DNA from: Gryganskiella cystojenkinii | Lineage: Eukaryota; Mortierellomycota; Mortierellomycetes; Mortierellales; Mortierellaceae | Direction: 5' to 3' | Length of the DNA stretch: 37,151 bases | NCBI GenBank assembly: GCA_015852425.1 | Contig: JAAAIG010000347.1 | Span: forward strand, 1 to 37,151 | In this document: positions 1 through 10,699 of the stretch, one piece after another | Layout of the letters: every line of letters starts with the position of its first letter | Position numbering within the stretch: position 1 is the stretch's first letter | Translations under genes and position numbers: made by a program | Notes under the pieces: model-generated | Seen by the model: only the letters and a program-made list of their open reading frames with translations | What the model was told of the DNA's origin: nothing | Database searches by the model: none

Positions 1-857
1 CGAATAAGGATCTCGAATAGTTTTTGCATGGGCTGAGTGCAGCATATTTTTTTTTGGAAGGCAAATTTCCCCGTTACACACCTACGGTTTAAGGGATAGG
101 AGAATCAAGCTTACGTGAGACAGGGTCTTTAACATTGCAATCTCCTTGGCAAGCTCGAGGGGTCGAACTCGCCTAGTTCTGTTGCTTTTGTCATGGACTA
201 GCAAGTGCGTGAAAAGTAGTGGCATGTATGTTTTCATGAAAAGCGGTTCAGGGAGAAAAGCTGCGAGATGAGATATTGGCGGGGAAGAAGCAGAACGATT
301 AATAATTGGGAAGGAAGAGTGAGCAAAAAACAAAACGAAGAAGAAAAACCGGGCAGCGAACTGCCAGCGGAAAAAGAGACAATATATCTAACGCGTTTGC
401 TTGACCCATTCTGCTGAAGACGCCATCATGGGTATGCGACGTTCTCCGTTTGAAAAGTGGGACTGTGAGAGAGTGCGCGAGAGGTCCGAGAAAATTCATC
501 ACAAGAATGACGGTCCGAATGGCATGTGTTGAGGTGGCGACCGATTGTATACGAGTGGCCTCACATCCTAGATTTTCTCCATGCTACTGTGACCACACAA
601 AACGGCAATAACGGCAAGTTTTCTCAGTTTCCAAGTAAGTAAGAGCATCGATGTTCTGCAAGATCCTTATCTATTGCCTCGTCAACATTACAGATTTTTG
701 GTGTGCTTTGGTCACATTTTGTATCGGCTGTTGAGCTTCGGACCTTGTGGAAGCGATATATCGCGCGTGGCTTCTCTTTGATTCCTAGGCCTCCAAATGG
801 ATGACACTCTTCTTTCGTTGTTCACATCGAAAGCGCAAAAGAAGGATATGACTTCTT

Positions 858-897
858 TGTGTTTATTTGTCAAGACTGTGTTTATTTGTCAAGACTG
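858..897. repeat. 19-bp tandem duplication
   Basis: The unit tgtgtttatttgtcaagac occurs twice head-to-tail with no mismatch (858-876 and 877-895), followed by two more bases of the unit. It lies in non-coding DNA, so a recent slippage or duplication event is the simplest reading. Confidence 0.9.
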
Positions 898-998
898 AGT
901 CAAAAACATGGCGTAAATGATGTGGTCTCATTGCGTTTACTACGAGCCCCCCAAAGAAGGATTACAATGTAGGAGAACGAAGTGTTCAAGAAAAAATA

Positions 999-1004
999 TT
1001 TATT
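999..1004 (-). terminator. Candidate polyadenylation signal of the 7TM gene
   Basis: AATAAA on the minus strand, about 100 nt downstream of the stop codon at 1100-1102, within an A/T-rich stretch. The position is typical for a fungal 3' end. It is assigned from sequence only. Confidence 0.45.
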
Positions 1005-1099
1005 GTTTAGTAAACGAGTCGGATGGGAGTACCTACTGGGTGGGTAATGTAATGTAAGGAAAGGAAAAATAATAGACACAGTATCTCAAAGACTTTTTT

Positions 1100-2475
1100 T
1101 CACGTCTTTCGAAAGAGGATGAAAATCAAGGAACATCCTAGAGCCACGCTGGCACCATGGATCCAGATCAACGCGAAAGCCTCACTCGCCTGTTGGTTGT
1201 TCAAGATCTGTCGTCGGAAAATCGCAAAGAACAACATCATGAGACCCATGATCGGCGAGAGACTGCCGCACAGGATCAGGATCGCGCGCATCCGTTGGTA
1301 GGTCGACTTGAGTGTGTTCAGCTGTCGTTCGTCATCATCCCTGTCCACGTATTCCGAGCTGCTACCGACCTTGGACGAGATCTTGCCAACACTCTCCTTG
1401 ATCGAAGCCATGTTCGAGGAGATGATCGTCAACAGTTGCCTATGCCAGAGAAGACAATGTCAGTTCGTTTTCTTGTTTTTTAGTGAAACCGTTCAGTTTT
1501 GTTTGTTTGCTTTTTGTAGACTTACTTTCCAAAAAAGATGTACAACAAAAAGATGATTGCGACAACAAATGTCCAAACGCCGTACATGGCCGAGAGCAAA
1601 GCACTGTAAAGTTTGCTATCGCCTCTGTCAAAGGCCTCTCCGGCAAGAGAAGCCAAGATCTGGTTCGTGATCAGTGGCAAGACCGTCAGACCCAGAAGCG
1701 TAAAATTCAATACCATAGGTGTGGGCAAGTAAACCCGTTTGGATTGCAACATCCGATCGTTAGCGCCTTCCTTGGATTCCAAGTTGCCGTCGAATTCGAT
1801 GCTCTGAGCACTGCGTCGTTTCTTGTTCGAGTGGTTGGTGGAGAACGAGGCTGGAGTTGCATAGATGATACCGACCAGGTAGAAACCCATCGCTCCAGAG
1901 ACAAAGACCCAAGGGAGATCTGCCTGAGAAAATAGAACGAAGAAAAAAGATAAGGAAGAAAAACGTTGAGGTCGTGATTTTTGCAACTCGGAAAATATGG
2001 CTAATGATATGTTCCAAGGCAAGGAAGGTACACTTACAAAGTTCTCAAGGTAACCACGCCTGCCTTCGTTCACGTCAACAAGAAGTAGGACCGAGAGCAA
2101 GCACCGGACTATCAGATTGTTATTTGTTTACCTGCCTATTAGTCAACTTTGCTCTTGCGTTTTCCTCTATCCATGCAACAACGACACAAGAAAACTAGGA
2201 AGCGGCAACTTACAAAAAAAGTATCCAGTGCACCAAAAGACAAACCCTTCTGTGGGTCGAGGTCGAAACGCACGATCGTTACGTGAAAACTCCCAGATCT
2301 TTTGGCCTTTCCACCAAATATTATGGATCAAAATCCCCACAGAGATGAACAGGAACAAGAAAGAAGAGATGATATGGGTCGTGTACAAAAAGGAGACATA
2401 TGTCGCACCCTCGCAGTTGCCCTGACTCTGAACACGCCAATCACAAAACTCTGTCGAGTTGACGACGGGTTCCAT
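1100..2475 (-). CDS. Seven-transmembrane orphan protein, 356 aa
   Basis: Four exons: 2475-2214, 2108-2038, 1923-1526 and 1439-1100. All junctions are GT-AG and the phases (1, 0, 2) are consistent. The product has a short N-terminal stretch with an N-glycosylation sequon at Asn6 and two Cys (11, 21). Seven hydrophobic helices follow at about 29-54, 77-98, 114-136, 181-203, 217-242, 295-318 and 330-353. The loop between helices 3 and 4 (about 139-178) is long, charged and Lys/Arg-rich, and another charged loop lies at 255-294. The layout suits a receptor-like 7TM protein with an outside N-terminus. Helices 2-3 and 5 loosely recall THH1/TOM1/TOM3-type proteins, but I cannot assign a family. Ligand, partner and membrane are unknown. 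The start is the first Met before a clean hydrophobic pattern; an upstream exon cannot be excluded. Confidence 0.75.
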
Positions 2476-3820
2476 GATGTTGATGACTGTTGTAGTTGGC
2501 GATGGTAGTGGTATTGAACTAGTGGTAGAGTTGTTGGCGGTGCTGCTGAAGATGCCAAAAATGACAAGGATTGGGGTCGAAGAAGGAAAGGAAGAGGTGG
2601 TAAAATATTAATTGAAAAGAGTTCAAAAAAAACGCGACACGTTCTAGGTCTTCGTTTTTTTTTTTTTTTTGTCAGTATGTAATCCAGGGGAAACGTTGAG
2701 GTTCTTTCGGGACCGTTTTTCCTGCAGGAGAGGTGGAAGGTTGGAGACGAAGACGAAGAAGAGTAACAAACGATATTTGGCGGGAAAGAAGAGAAGAGGA
2801 AAAGGACAAAGAAGAAGAAAAAAAAGAGGGCCAAACCAAAACGAGAAAAGAAGGAACGAGCTCCGTTCCACCGAGCGATCGTCTGGTGTATGCGTGAACA
2901 GCCACTCTTTATTCATGCATCGTAGAAGTAACAAAGGATGCCAGAAAAGACAGGATATGAAACGAGGAACGACAACCAAAAAAACAGATGGCATCTTGGA
3001 AAAGGGGGTTGTGCGAGAGAAAATAAAAACTCCTTCGTCGGTCTGCAAGTTGGTTGTCCCACCCAGGTAGCCCTTTGAGACGCCTCCCAATTTGTTTTGT
3101 TTATTTTTTTTTATCGGCACAAAAATAAGGGAGAAAAGAGGAAGGGTGTTGTCGTGTTACTCGTGGTTAAAAAACAAGCAAAAGGAAGAGAGGGGGCGGT
3201 AGGGAGGGGGTGTGTGTAGGGATCGAGGGGCGGAGGAGTTGAACCAGTATGAAAAACTGATGAGTTGGAGGAAAGGGGGTTCGGGAGGGGGGCGAGGAGT
3301 GGGCAACCCAGCACCCAAAAAAAATACAAAATCTTCAACAAGCAAGGGACTCATAGAGAGAAAAAGAGAGAAGCGAAAGACACGGAAGCAGCTTGCTTGC
3401 CTTGTCAGCCAAAAAGGAGAGAGATCGTGAGAGAGGAAAGACGACACAGAGAGATTGAGAACGTTTGTTTTCGTTTTTCTTTTCGCGTGCCGAAACGGAC
3501 TCCAATCTGCATTTTTTCGCACAGGAATACAACTGACAAAGAGCTGCAGAGTAGGAATGCACCGGTGCACGATAGAACGACAAACGACTTTTGCGGAACG
3601 ACTATAGAGGTGCTAAATGTTACCGAGGACCTGGAACCATCGAGTTCATTTTTTTCGGATCGCTACCTCGTAATGGGTTACATGACGTAGAATCTAGACA
3701 GCGCTCTTCACTCCGAAACCCTTTGCCCCGCAACACTAAGAATGTTACTAAAACGTACCTGGCTGTGCCTGCGGCGTAACTTCATTACTGTGTTTTTACT
3801 TTCACCTGCTTATCCCCCAG
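2476..3820. other. Purine-rich, G-tract-rich non-coding region upstream of the 7TM gene
   Basis: About 1.3 kb without a supported gene. Between about 2720 and 3450 the plus strand is strongly A+G rich, so the 7TM gene's upstream strand is a pyrimidine tract. Runs of three or more G are dense from 3192 to 3303 (for example 3192-3196, 3202-3204, 3206-3210, 3275-3279, 3287-3292). Short frames such as 3591-3779 (plus) show no family match and no clear start. The part next to 2475 presumably contains the promoter of the 7TM gene. Confidence 0.5.
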
Positions 3821-3843
3821 CACGAACAGCACAGCGTGCTTCG

Positions 3844-4273
3844 ATGGATTTCCTAATGCTCATGAACAAGAACACGGTCGTGGTCATCATGGTCAAAGAC
3901 AGGGACAAGGAAACCGGTATGCACGGCACACACACGGATGGTCGCCACAAACGGGCAAGATCACGACTGGATTCTTTTGTCTCGTCTCCTTTATCTTTGT
4001 TTATATCCTACAGGCCTCCTCGATCGAGAACATGATCTATCACCTCCAAATGATCAACTACCATGGACTTTGCGGGCGACTTGCCACACATTCGCCAGAC
4101 CTGATACAGAACACTTTGACGATGATGAAGAGGACGGCGGTTCAAACACTCCAATGTCACCTGCGTCGGCAAGACATGGCAAGGTCTACCTCGACGGCGA
4201 TTACACCTCCAATTCCGGCGTTCGAATACACGACCCAATCCTCTTCAACGACGAATTGTACCCACTCGACTGA
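3844..4273 (+). CDS. Weak candidate: small two-exon gene or 3' end of a larger gene
   Basis: A possible coding segment with exons 3844-3916 and 4014-4273, joined by a 97-nt intron that starts GTATGC and ends in a pyrimidine tract plus CAG. The join keeps the frame and gives 110 residues from the Met at 3844. The second exon reads like real protein: an acidic patch (DDDEEDGG), a Ser/Pro stretch and an end ILFNDELYPLD, with C-biased third positions. A good acceptor (tatcccccag, ending at 3820) just upstream of the Met suggests the true 5' end may lie in an unidentified earlier exon. I recognise no family. It could be a small gene, a degenerate fragment or chance. Confidence 0.3.
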
Positions 4274-4926
4274 AAGAACTGAACGCGACAATCGATCACA
4301 TTGTCATCAATTCTCGTTCTCAAAAAGACCCAAAATTTTGATATGATCTCATTAAGGAAAGGTTCAAGGCCTGAGATCACCAACATCCTCGTCCCCGCAC
4401 CCGACCACAGGAACAATTATGGATCGCTGACAAGGATTCAGTATTGAGACCCGAAATGGATCGTTTAACGGTTAAGGACCGACAAGGATCTATTCAACGA
4501 GACATATACCATCTTTTCTAAACTAAAGAACGTTTATTTGAAAGATCTGCCAGCTCATGCCCTGAAGAACCCGGACAAATAGGGGTACTTGCACAGGAGG
4601 AAGTTACAGTTGAACAGTGGTTTCGTAGACCCATCAGAGCCATAAAAATAACACACATTGGACAAAATAACCTCACAGTCTCGCTCTTTTCCCTTCGCTT
4701 TTGCGGACAAGCTTTGATGGATGAAAGACTTGCATATAAGACTATAACCTGCATTAGAGAAACTATGACATGTATTAAATAGACAGGCAATAGATAAAAA
4801 AACTGGAAGCCAATTGCTAATCAACTATGCTGCCAAAGGATGGGCATGGGGAGCTATCCAAGAAATAAGTGGTATATGTTACTAATGCAAAAAAAAGGGG
4901 GGGAGGGATAGAGGTCGCCAGGCACC
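4274..4926. other. Intergenic region downstream of ABC1
   Basis: No supported gene. It contains the 3' flank of the minus-strand ABC transporter that ends at 4927 and A/T-rich sequence around 4720-4900. Short frames on both strands lack any recognisable domain. Confidence 0.5.
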
Positions 4927-7900
4927 CTACTTGTTGTCCTCGGGTGCAGCCTGTTCCTTGGCAAACTCGATAAAGACCTGGGCCAGTGTGGTTTGACTAA
5001 CGGAATAATCCTCAATTCCTAGTTCATCCCGCTTTTGCTCGAACAACCTGAACAACTGAGTCAACATTTCGGTCGTACGCTCACCCTCAAGTCGAGTCAA
5101 TTCATACTCGAGACTGGCGCCCAAGGCCTGGACCAGCGTCACACGTCCGGGTCCGACCGCTCCCTCGAGTGCCATGGTCACAAAACGATCGTTGCTACCT
5201 GCCGCAGCATTGTAATGAGTCTTGACCACGACTTTGTAACCGGCGCCGTACGTGTTCTTCAATCGCTGAGAGGTTCCGAGAGCCTGGATATGTCCGTTGG
5301 TGATGATTCCAATGCGATCGCACAGAGCATCGGCCTCTTCCATCGAATGGGTCGTCAAGATCACACACGAGGTCTTTTTGAGCTTTCGGATCGAGTTCCA
5401 GATCGCTTGACGGATCGAAACATCCACACCGGTCGTCGGCTCATCCAAAAAGACAACCTTGGGACAACCAATCACAGCCATAGCCAAACTCAACCGACGC
5501 TTGTTACCACCCGAGAACGTCTTTGTGAACTTGTTACCCAGAGCACCGAGGCCCATCTCGTCAATCATCTGCTCCACAGCCGGTTCGAGATCCTGGGGGG
5601 CAACACCCTTGATCCTTGCAAAGAGTCGAAGATGGTCTCGGACGGTGAGCTTTGGCCAGAGGATATCAAACTGAGGGCAGATACCGATCATGGTACGAAG
5701 ATCGTCATGGAAGGGAGCAATCGGGAGACCCATAATCGTACCTCTTCCAGAGGTGGGACCCTCTGCACCTGTCAAGATCTTGAGCGTAGTCGTTTTACCA
5801 GCACCGTTGGGACCGAGGTAACCAAAACATTCGTTCTTCTTGAAGGCCAGGTAGATATCATCCAAGATGACGAGATCACGCTTCTTGCTCTGCAGGTGGA
5901 ACACCTTGGACAGACCCAACAGACGGACCGCATCCGTATCCTGGTCGGAACTGTTGTTGTGCGCACCCTTCAATCGTAGGGTTTCCTCAACGACCTCGGC
6001 ATCGCGCTCACGGGACTTGCCATCAAACGTGATTGAAGTTTCCTGACGGCGAATGCCGCTGGCAGTGGTGCCAACTTTCTTGTCGTTGAAATCGTACTTG
6101 GCAGGATCATTATAGGCCGCACGACGGAAGAAGAAATCGATGGGTGAACGACGGGTCTGGATCAAGTTCTCGATCCAAAAGATCAAGACCAAGTAGATCA
6201 AAGTCTGGACAACGAATAGGATCATAACCGGGAACGGGGTCTTGTTGATATCAAACGTGTCTTGGACGGAATAAGGCGAACCGGTCGTCTGAGCAATCGC
6301 GATCGCAGAGATACCTCGTTCCATCGCAAACGAAGGTGCGATCAATCCAATGAGCAAGATGGCGAGGAGCGAGGCACCATCAAAGACAAACTGGACAAAG
6401 AAGTAGGGGACAAAGACCACAATGGACATGCCGATACCGAGGACCTGTCCAACGGATTGTTGCTTCTGGAAGAAGAGTGAGAGCAAGTAACCAAAGGTGA
6501 TGAACGGCAGACCAGAGACGAGGAGGAGGAGGAAATATGGAACCCAGGAACCCGAGGTGATCATCTGAAGACGAACCGCACCCATGAGGATAAAGGTCGT
6601 GGCGACTGGGACGAGGTAACAGAGCATGTCAATGACGAATCGGGCGAGGTAGTAGGTCGAGGGTTTGACACCCATGTTCTGCAAGTGGGACTTTTGACCC
6701 AACTCCTTTTCCCCGACCAAGTTCGAGGCGACGAAGGTGGTGAAGAACGAGAAGGCTATTATAAGCCAAAGGCGTGAAATAAAACATGGAAGAAGAAAAC
6801 GATCAGTCCGAGGAGCAAAGCTATTAAGCAGACGTTCCTTCTCAATTGAAATCAACAAGAAAAGAGGGGTGTCTCATACCAAAGGTCATGAACGCAGGGA
6901 CGATAAAACTAGGCAGATCCACGTTCTCGCTGCCCTGAGCAGGAAAAGTCTTCAACGTCGGCACGAACCTGAGTCCCAGACTCGCATTCGCTGCATTCCC
7001 GCCTCCATTGGTCGCATCCACATTCTGAGTGAATTGGTTCACCTGACTCAGCAGGAATGGAATGGAATCATTTGCCGACTGGGCAATCGTGAACCCCAAA
7101 TCCACCGCGCCCGTCGTCGAAGCCGCCACCGCATCCAGTTCCACTCCCAGCTGTGGTGTATAATCCTTCAACGTCCTGTTCTTGAGCATATCCTTTGCAT
7201 TCTGATGTTCGTACGAAGCCACCGCATCCATCGAGGGATAGTCGACAAAATCCGGGGTGAAGTTCAGATAGGCCTTTTTCAAGTTCTGGACCACTGAATC
7301 AGTCAGAGTTTCGAGTCCAGGAACACTCTTAATGATCGGAAAGTAGACGACCGGTGCGACTGCAAAAGTGTCCGAGATACCGGTCTCCTGGGAGTCGAAT
7401 GTGCGACTAAAAAAGAACAAGGGAGGAGAAAAGAAGAGGTGGAATGAGTTTTGGGTTGAGCGCTACCCAGTATTGGAACAAACATATTATCTAGTAGACC
7501 ACGCCGCGTTTTTTGTCTTCCTTACGTCTCGACAGTGCCAGCGACGACCTTGGGGATGCTACTCTGGATACCGAGGGACTAATATGCGAATAACAACACG
7601 GAAAGGCGTCAATAAAGGAAACATTTTAGATTCCAGTACTCAACTTTCTTTCAAATATGATGACAGGACCCTTATTGTAACTCAGGTCCCCAAAGGGTCC
7701 AGTTCGGACCTGGATAGAAAGATATCACTTACGATACCGATGGCAATGCCAATCATCATCAAAGGAATAAGTGATCCAAAGATGTAAACAGAAGGAGTCC
7801 TGAGCTGGACCATCAAGTTGTGTCGCACCAAGGCCTTGAAGTGGTCCATCTTTGTCGGTTTGAGGGTGGCTGGGATGATGTCCATGCCCCTGATATCGTC

Positions 7901-7966
7901 CCGGTTATGATGTTGTGATGGAGGGAGAGGAGAAGTTGTCCTCGGTACAGGTGAGGGCGAAGCCAT
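4927..7966 (-). CDS. Half-size ABCA-type ABC transporter (ABC1), 880 aa
   Basis: Four exons: 7966-7733, 7578-7526, 7406-6880 and 6755-4927, all GT-AG with phases 0, 2, 1. The order is one transmembrane domain then one ATPase domain. A first helix lies at about 59-80, followed by a long extracytoplasmic loop (about 97-260) with several N-glycosylation sequons, then a cluster of helices from about 262 to 490. The ATPase domain (about 555-790) has Walker A GPNGAGKT at 586-593, a signature FSGGN, Walker B VFLDEPTTGVD with the catalytic Glu at 710, and an H-loop TTHSMEEAD. The long loop between helices 1 and 2 and the EPTTGVD/SMEEADALCDRI wording are typical of the ABCA subfamily, whose known members mostly move lipids. 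The substrate here is not predictable. The start sits in a good context (accATGG). It shares upstream elements with ABC2 at 17476. The gene is a paralogue of ABC2, not a tandem copy. Confidence 0.93.
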
Positions 7967-8280
7967 GGTTGGACTTTTTAGTTGTCGCTGTGTGTGGAGA
8001 GGCCGACAATTATTTTTTTTTGGAAAAAGGGGGATGGGCGAATGGAAAAGGCGTCACAGAGGAACAAAAAAAAACGGTTGTGAGTGGCGGCCGTTAGAAC
8101 TCAGGGGGAGTGACTCTTGACTGAAGGCACAGACCAATGTTGGTGAAAGAGATATTAAAGAGGAAAAACTGTATGGATGGAGGAGGTTCAAGACAAGAGT
8201 GCAGAACAAAAAAAGAGAGAAAGAGAGAAAGAGAAAAAATTCAAATTTGAGCGGACGACGAGATGAAAAAAAGGCAGACA

Positions 8281-8350
8281 GCAGTGCTCTATTTAAGCTT
8301 TGTTTGTGTCTCTTGAGATCAGAAATAAAAAATGTGAACCGATTCACAAA
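8281..8350 (-). promoter_or_regulatory. Putative ABC1 core promoter block, shared with ABC2
   Basis: Read on the gene strand, this block carries a near-perfect dyad GTGAATCGGTTCAC (8347-8334), then GACACAA, AAGCTTAAATAGAGCACTG and a trailing GTC. The same series in the same order stands upstream of ABC2 at 17213-17275. The dyad has the look of a transcription-factor site, and CTTAAATAG could serve as a TATA-like element. It lies about 315-380 nt upstream of the ATG. The function is inferred. Confidence 0.55.
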
Positions 8351-8483
8351 ACATGGATCAATTGAACGTTTGTTATTCAATTGAACAGGGAAAAAAAAGC
8401 CTGGGCTTTTTGTGAAGGTGACCACGCCGCTTTAAATTGTTTGGAGTGCGGACTTTATTCGATGTTCGAAAAAGATATCTGCT

Positions 8484-8494
8484 GTCGACTTTTG
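8484..8494. promoter_or_regulatory. GTCGACTTTTG motif, copy 1
   Basis: An 11-bp motif with a palindromic GTCGAC core, 518 nt upstream of the ABC1 start. The same 11 bases recur at 8841-8851 and 16707-16717. One-mismatch or shortened forms stand at 16794-16804 and 8675-8683. All are in the two ABC upstream regions. It may be a regulator binding site, on recurrence alone. Confidence 0.4.
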
Positions 8495-8838
8495 GGTAAG
8501 AATCATCCAGCTGATTGACCGCACCCTTTTCGTTTGATGCTTTCGTATTACTGCATTGCAAAAAACATCCTCAAAAATTTCACACCGCCACGCTCGCGTG
8601 TTTTTCGGGTGCGTCCCGAGGAGGGACGTGGGCTTTAGCCTTGAAATTCTTTCCAAGTTGTTTAGTCAGATCTGGTCGACTTTATTTTCTCTTCTCTTTC
8701 ACGAAAAGGTAGACCAGATTTTCTCGTCGAGTCATTTACAGATGGGATTACAACAGTCTCCTTTCCTTTGCCAAGAAGCCTTTTCGCCAGCGTCGGAGAT
8801 CTTCCCTTGAGTCCTGAGCAATCAAGAAAACCATAGCA

Positions 8839-8859
8839 GTGTCGACTTTTGCACTGTGG
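8839..8859. promoter_or_regulatory. Extended GTGTCGACTTTTG motif, copy 2
   Basis: Twenty-one bases that match 16705-16725 (upstream of ABC2) at 19 positions. Both begin gtgtcgacttttg and end tgtgg. The site lies 873 nt upstream of the ABC1 start and just beyond the 3' end of the neighbouring dehydrogenase gene. It is a candidate distal regulatory site. Confidence 0.45.
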
Positions 8860-8939
8860 TCTCTACACCATACTTCACTGAAAGAATCGCAGTCATTTTT
8901 CGTCGTCTTTTGTTACTACTCAAAAGTGAGTATCCTAGT

Positions 8940-10427
8940 CTACGCGTCGTGAGGGAAAGGAAGACTCTCGCCCTTCATACCTGAGAGAACATTCTCGATC
9001 GCGATTTCGGACATAGCCGTCCTGGTCTCCAGGGTTCCGCTTCCAATATGAGGAAGAACAATACAGTTCGGGAAAGTCAACAATTCCGAGTTCGTTGGCA
9101 AAGGTTCTGGCACAGTGACATCCAATCCAACCGAACCCAACTTTCCTTCCTTGAGTGCTTGAATTAATCCTGCCTGATCTACAATTCCTCCGCGCGCTGT
9201 GTTGACAAAGACCTATCATGTTTGAAGAGAGTTTTAGCAAAAGGGGAGAATGGGTGGAAACATCACGTTAGTCGCAAATATCGGACTACGATGCAGGCTA
9301 AAAGAACTCTCCAAGTAAGAGGTCTGCCTCTGCACCAAAAAAATCGTCAAATTCATAATGCTCTCCTTACCACGGTGTCCTTCATCTTAGAAAACGCACT
9401 GTAATCAAACATGTTCTTGGTCTTGTCGTTCAACGCGCAACAGACACAGATCACATCCGATTCCTTCAAGAGTCGATCCATGTCCGAAAACTCGACATCA
9501 GCACCCACAATCTCCTTTTCCGTCTCAACCTTGCGTCTCGTTCCTTGGTACAAGAATTTCTTGACCCCAAAGGCTTGTAATCTCTTGGCGACCGCGACAC
9601 CGATCCGACCGAGACCGACAATACCGACGGTCTTGTCAGTCAGTTGCGATCCCAAAAGCCAGGTCGGACTCCAAGTACCCCATTTACCATGAATCACGGC
9701 ATCGACGCCTTCCCGAAGTCTTCGTGCTGCAGACAAGACGAGCAAAACTGTAGTATCGGCGGTGGCTTCGGTCAAGACTCCGGGGGTGATTCCGAGTTTG
9801 ACGTTCCTTGCCTCCAAATCTGCAACGGTGACATGATCGTATCCAACAGACATGGTTGATACGACTTTCAGCTGAGGGCCTATTATTTTCAGAAAGAAGA
9901 AATAATAAGAATTGTTTCTATTTTGCGAACGACGTGTCTCTCTCAACATGCCCAAGAAAGAAAGAAAAAATTGACGCACCAGCAGCATCCAAGACCTCGG
10001 CGTCAATCTTGTCCGTAAGTAGACAAAGGATTCCGTCCGCACCCTTGGCCATCGTCAACAGTTCCGATCGAGGGATTGCTCGATCCTCCTTCCACTGCAA
10101 AATATCGACCCTATTGTTGCATCCCATGGATTGCCATTTTTTTCTAGGAGTTAGCTTCCAAGTTGTGGTGCTTCTCCACAAATGCAAAGCAAAATTAGCT
10201 GTGTGGTTTGCCTTGAAGATTTGTTTTCTTTTTTTTTACCCTTCAAATCCTCTGTCGAGGCGCGCTTGTGAGGCCAGGGGAAGTGTCCGGGTGACGACGA
10301 GTCGTTGGCGGTGTTGTTGCCGCTGAAGTTCTGTCATTGAGGTGGAAAAGAGTCGTCTACTAGACTGGGTTGGTGTGGTCAAGGTGGTAAGGGTGAGTCT
10401 GACGTGACGAGTGACGCGAGGGATCAT
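8940..10427 (-). CDS. GRHPR: Glyoxylate/hydroxypyruvate reductase-like 2-hydroxyacid dehydrogenase, 377 aa
   Basis: Four exons: 10427-10240, 10143-9980, 9879-9371 and 9212-8940, with phases 2, 1, 0. It belongs to the D-isomer 2-hydroxyacid dehydrogenases, which reduce 2-oxoacids with NAD(P)H. The nucleotide-binding loop is GLGRIG, and the catalytic triad is in place: Arg294 (NTARGG), Glu323 (VTVPEP) and His342 (LPHIGSGT). VTVPEPLP and HIGSGTLETR favour the glyoxylate/hydroxypyruvate reductase branch over phosphoglycerate dehydrogenase. The first 30 residues have Arg, Ser and Thr but no acidic residue, and contain RRLFS, which suggests a mitochondrial presequence. A second in-frame Met at residue 31 could give a cytosolic form. 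A longer reading from the ATG at 10535 would add a hydrophobic, signal-like segment; I prefer 10427. Length is near the family norm plus a targeting peptide. Confidence 0.92.
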
Positions 10428-10699
10428 TAGCCGTTGGTTGTTCTTGAGGAAAGTGGATGAATGAACTGAATGATGAAAAAATAAAATAAAAGACGGGAAT
10501 GAATAGAGATGACACACAAAAACAAAGGGTATCAAATATCAAGGTCAGGAATGAGTGGGGAACGCGGAGGAATCCGTTGCGGGTAACTTGTTACCAAAGA
10601 AAGGATGGGGGTATGTGATGGGGGTGCTGTCGTGGAGAAAGAAATGAGCGGAACGAAGAAACCGCGGGCAGATGCAAAATCGCGTGGGAAAATACATTT

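Larger units (their letters stand above)
1..1099. other. Non-coding stretch downstream of the 7TM gene
   Basis: No convincing coding exon is visible on either strand. The short open frames here have no family resemblance and no sensible splice partners. The stretch holds a 19-bp tandem duplication (858-897) and a probable polyadenylation signal for the minus-strand gene that ends at 1100. The left edge could belong to a gene lying outside the window. Confidence 0.55.
7967..8939. other. ABC1 upstream region
   Basis: A 973-bp gap between the ABC1 start (minus) and the 3' end of the dehydrogenase gene. No coding exon is supported. It holds the promoter block (8281-8350) and GTCGAC motifs (8484, 8675, 8841) that recur upstream of ABC2. 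Nearest the start codon (8190-8260) the gene strand is pyrimidine-rich, which suits a 5' leader. Confidence 0.6.

Noticed and set aside
2644..3341. Overlapping open frames in the purine-rich region
   Set aside because: They are low-complexity Lys/Glu/Arg or Phe/Ser/Pro strings, open in several frames at once, as expected from a purine tract.
5035..5979. A 314-codon plus-strand open frame opposite ABC1
   Set aside because: It mirrors the ATPase domain of ABC1, which has all canonical motifs on the minus strand. The plus-strand peptide has no domain and is a by-product of codon bias.
10428..10535. Start of the dehydrogenase at 10535
   Set aside because: It would add 36 residues with a hydrophobic stretch. 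The family is mitochondrial, peroxisomal or cytosolic, and the presequence-like start at 10427 fits better. Not fully excluded.
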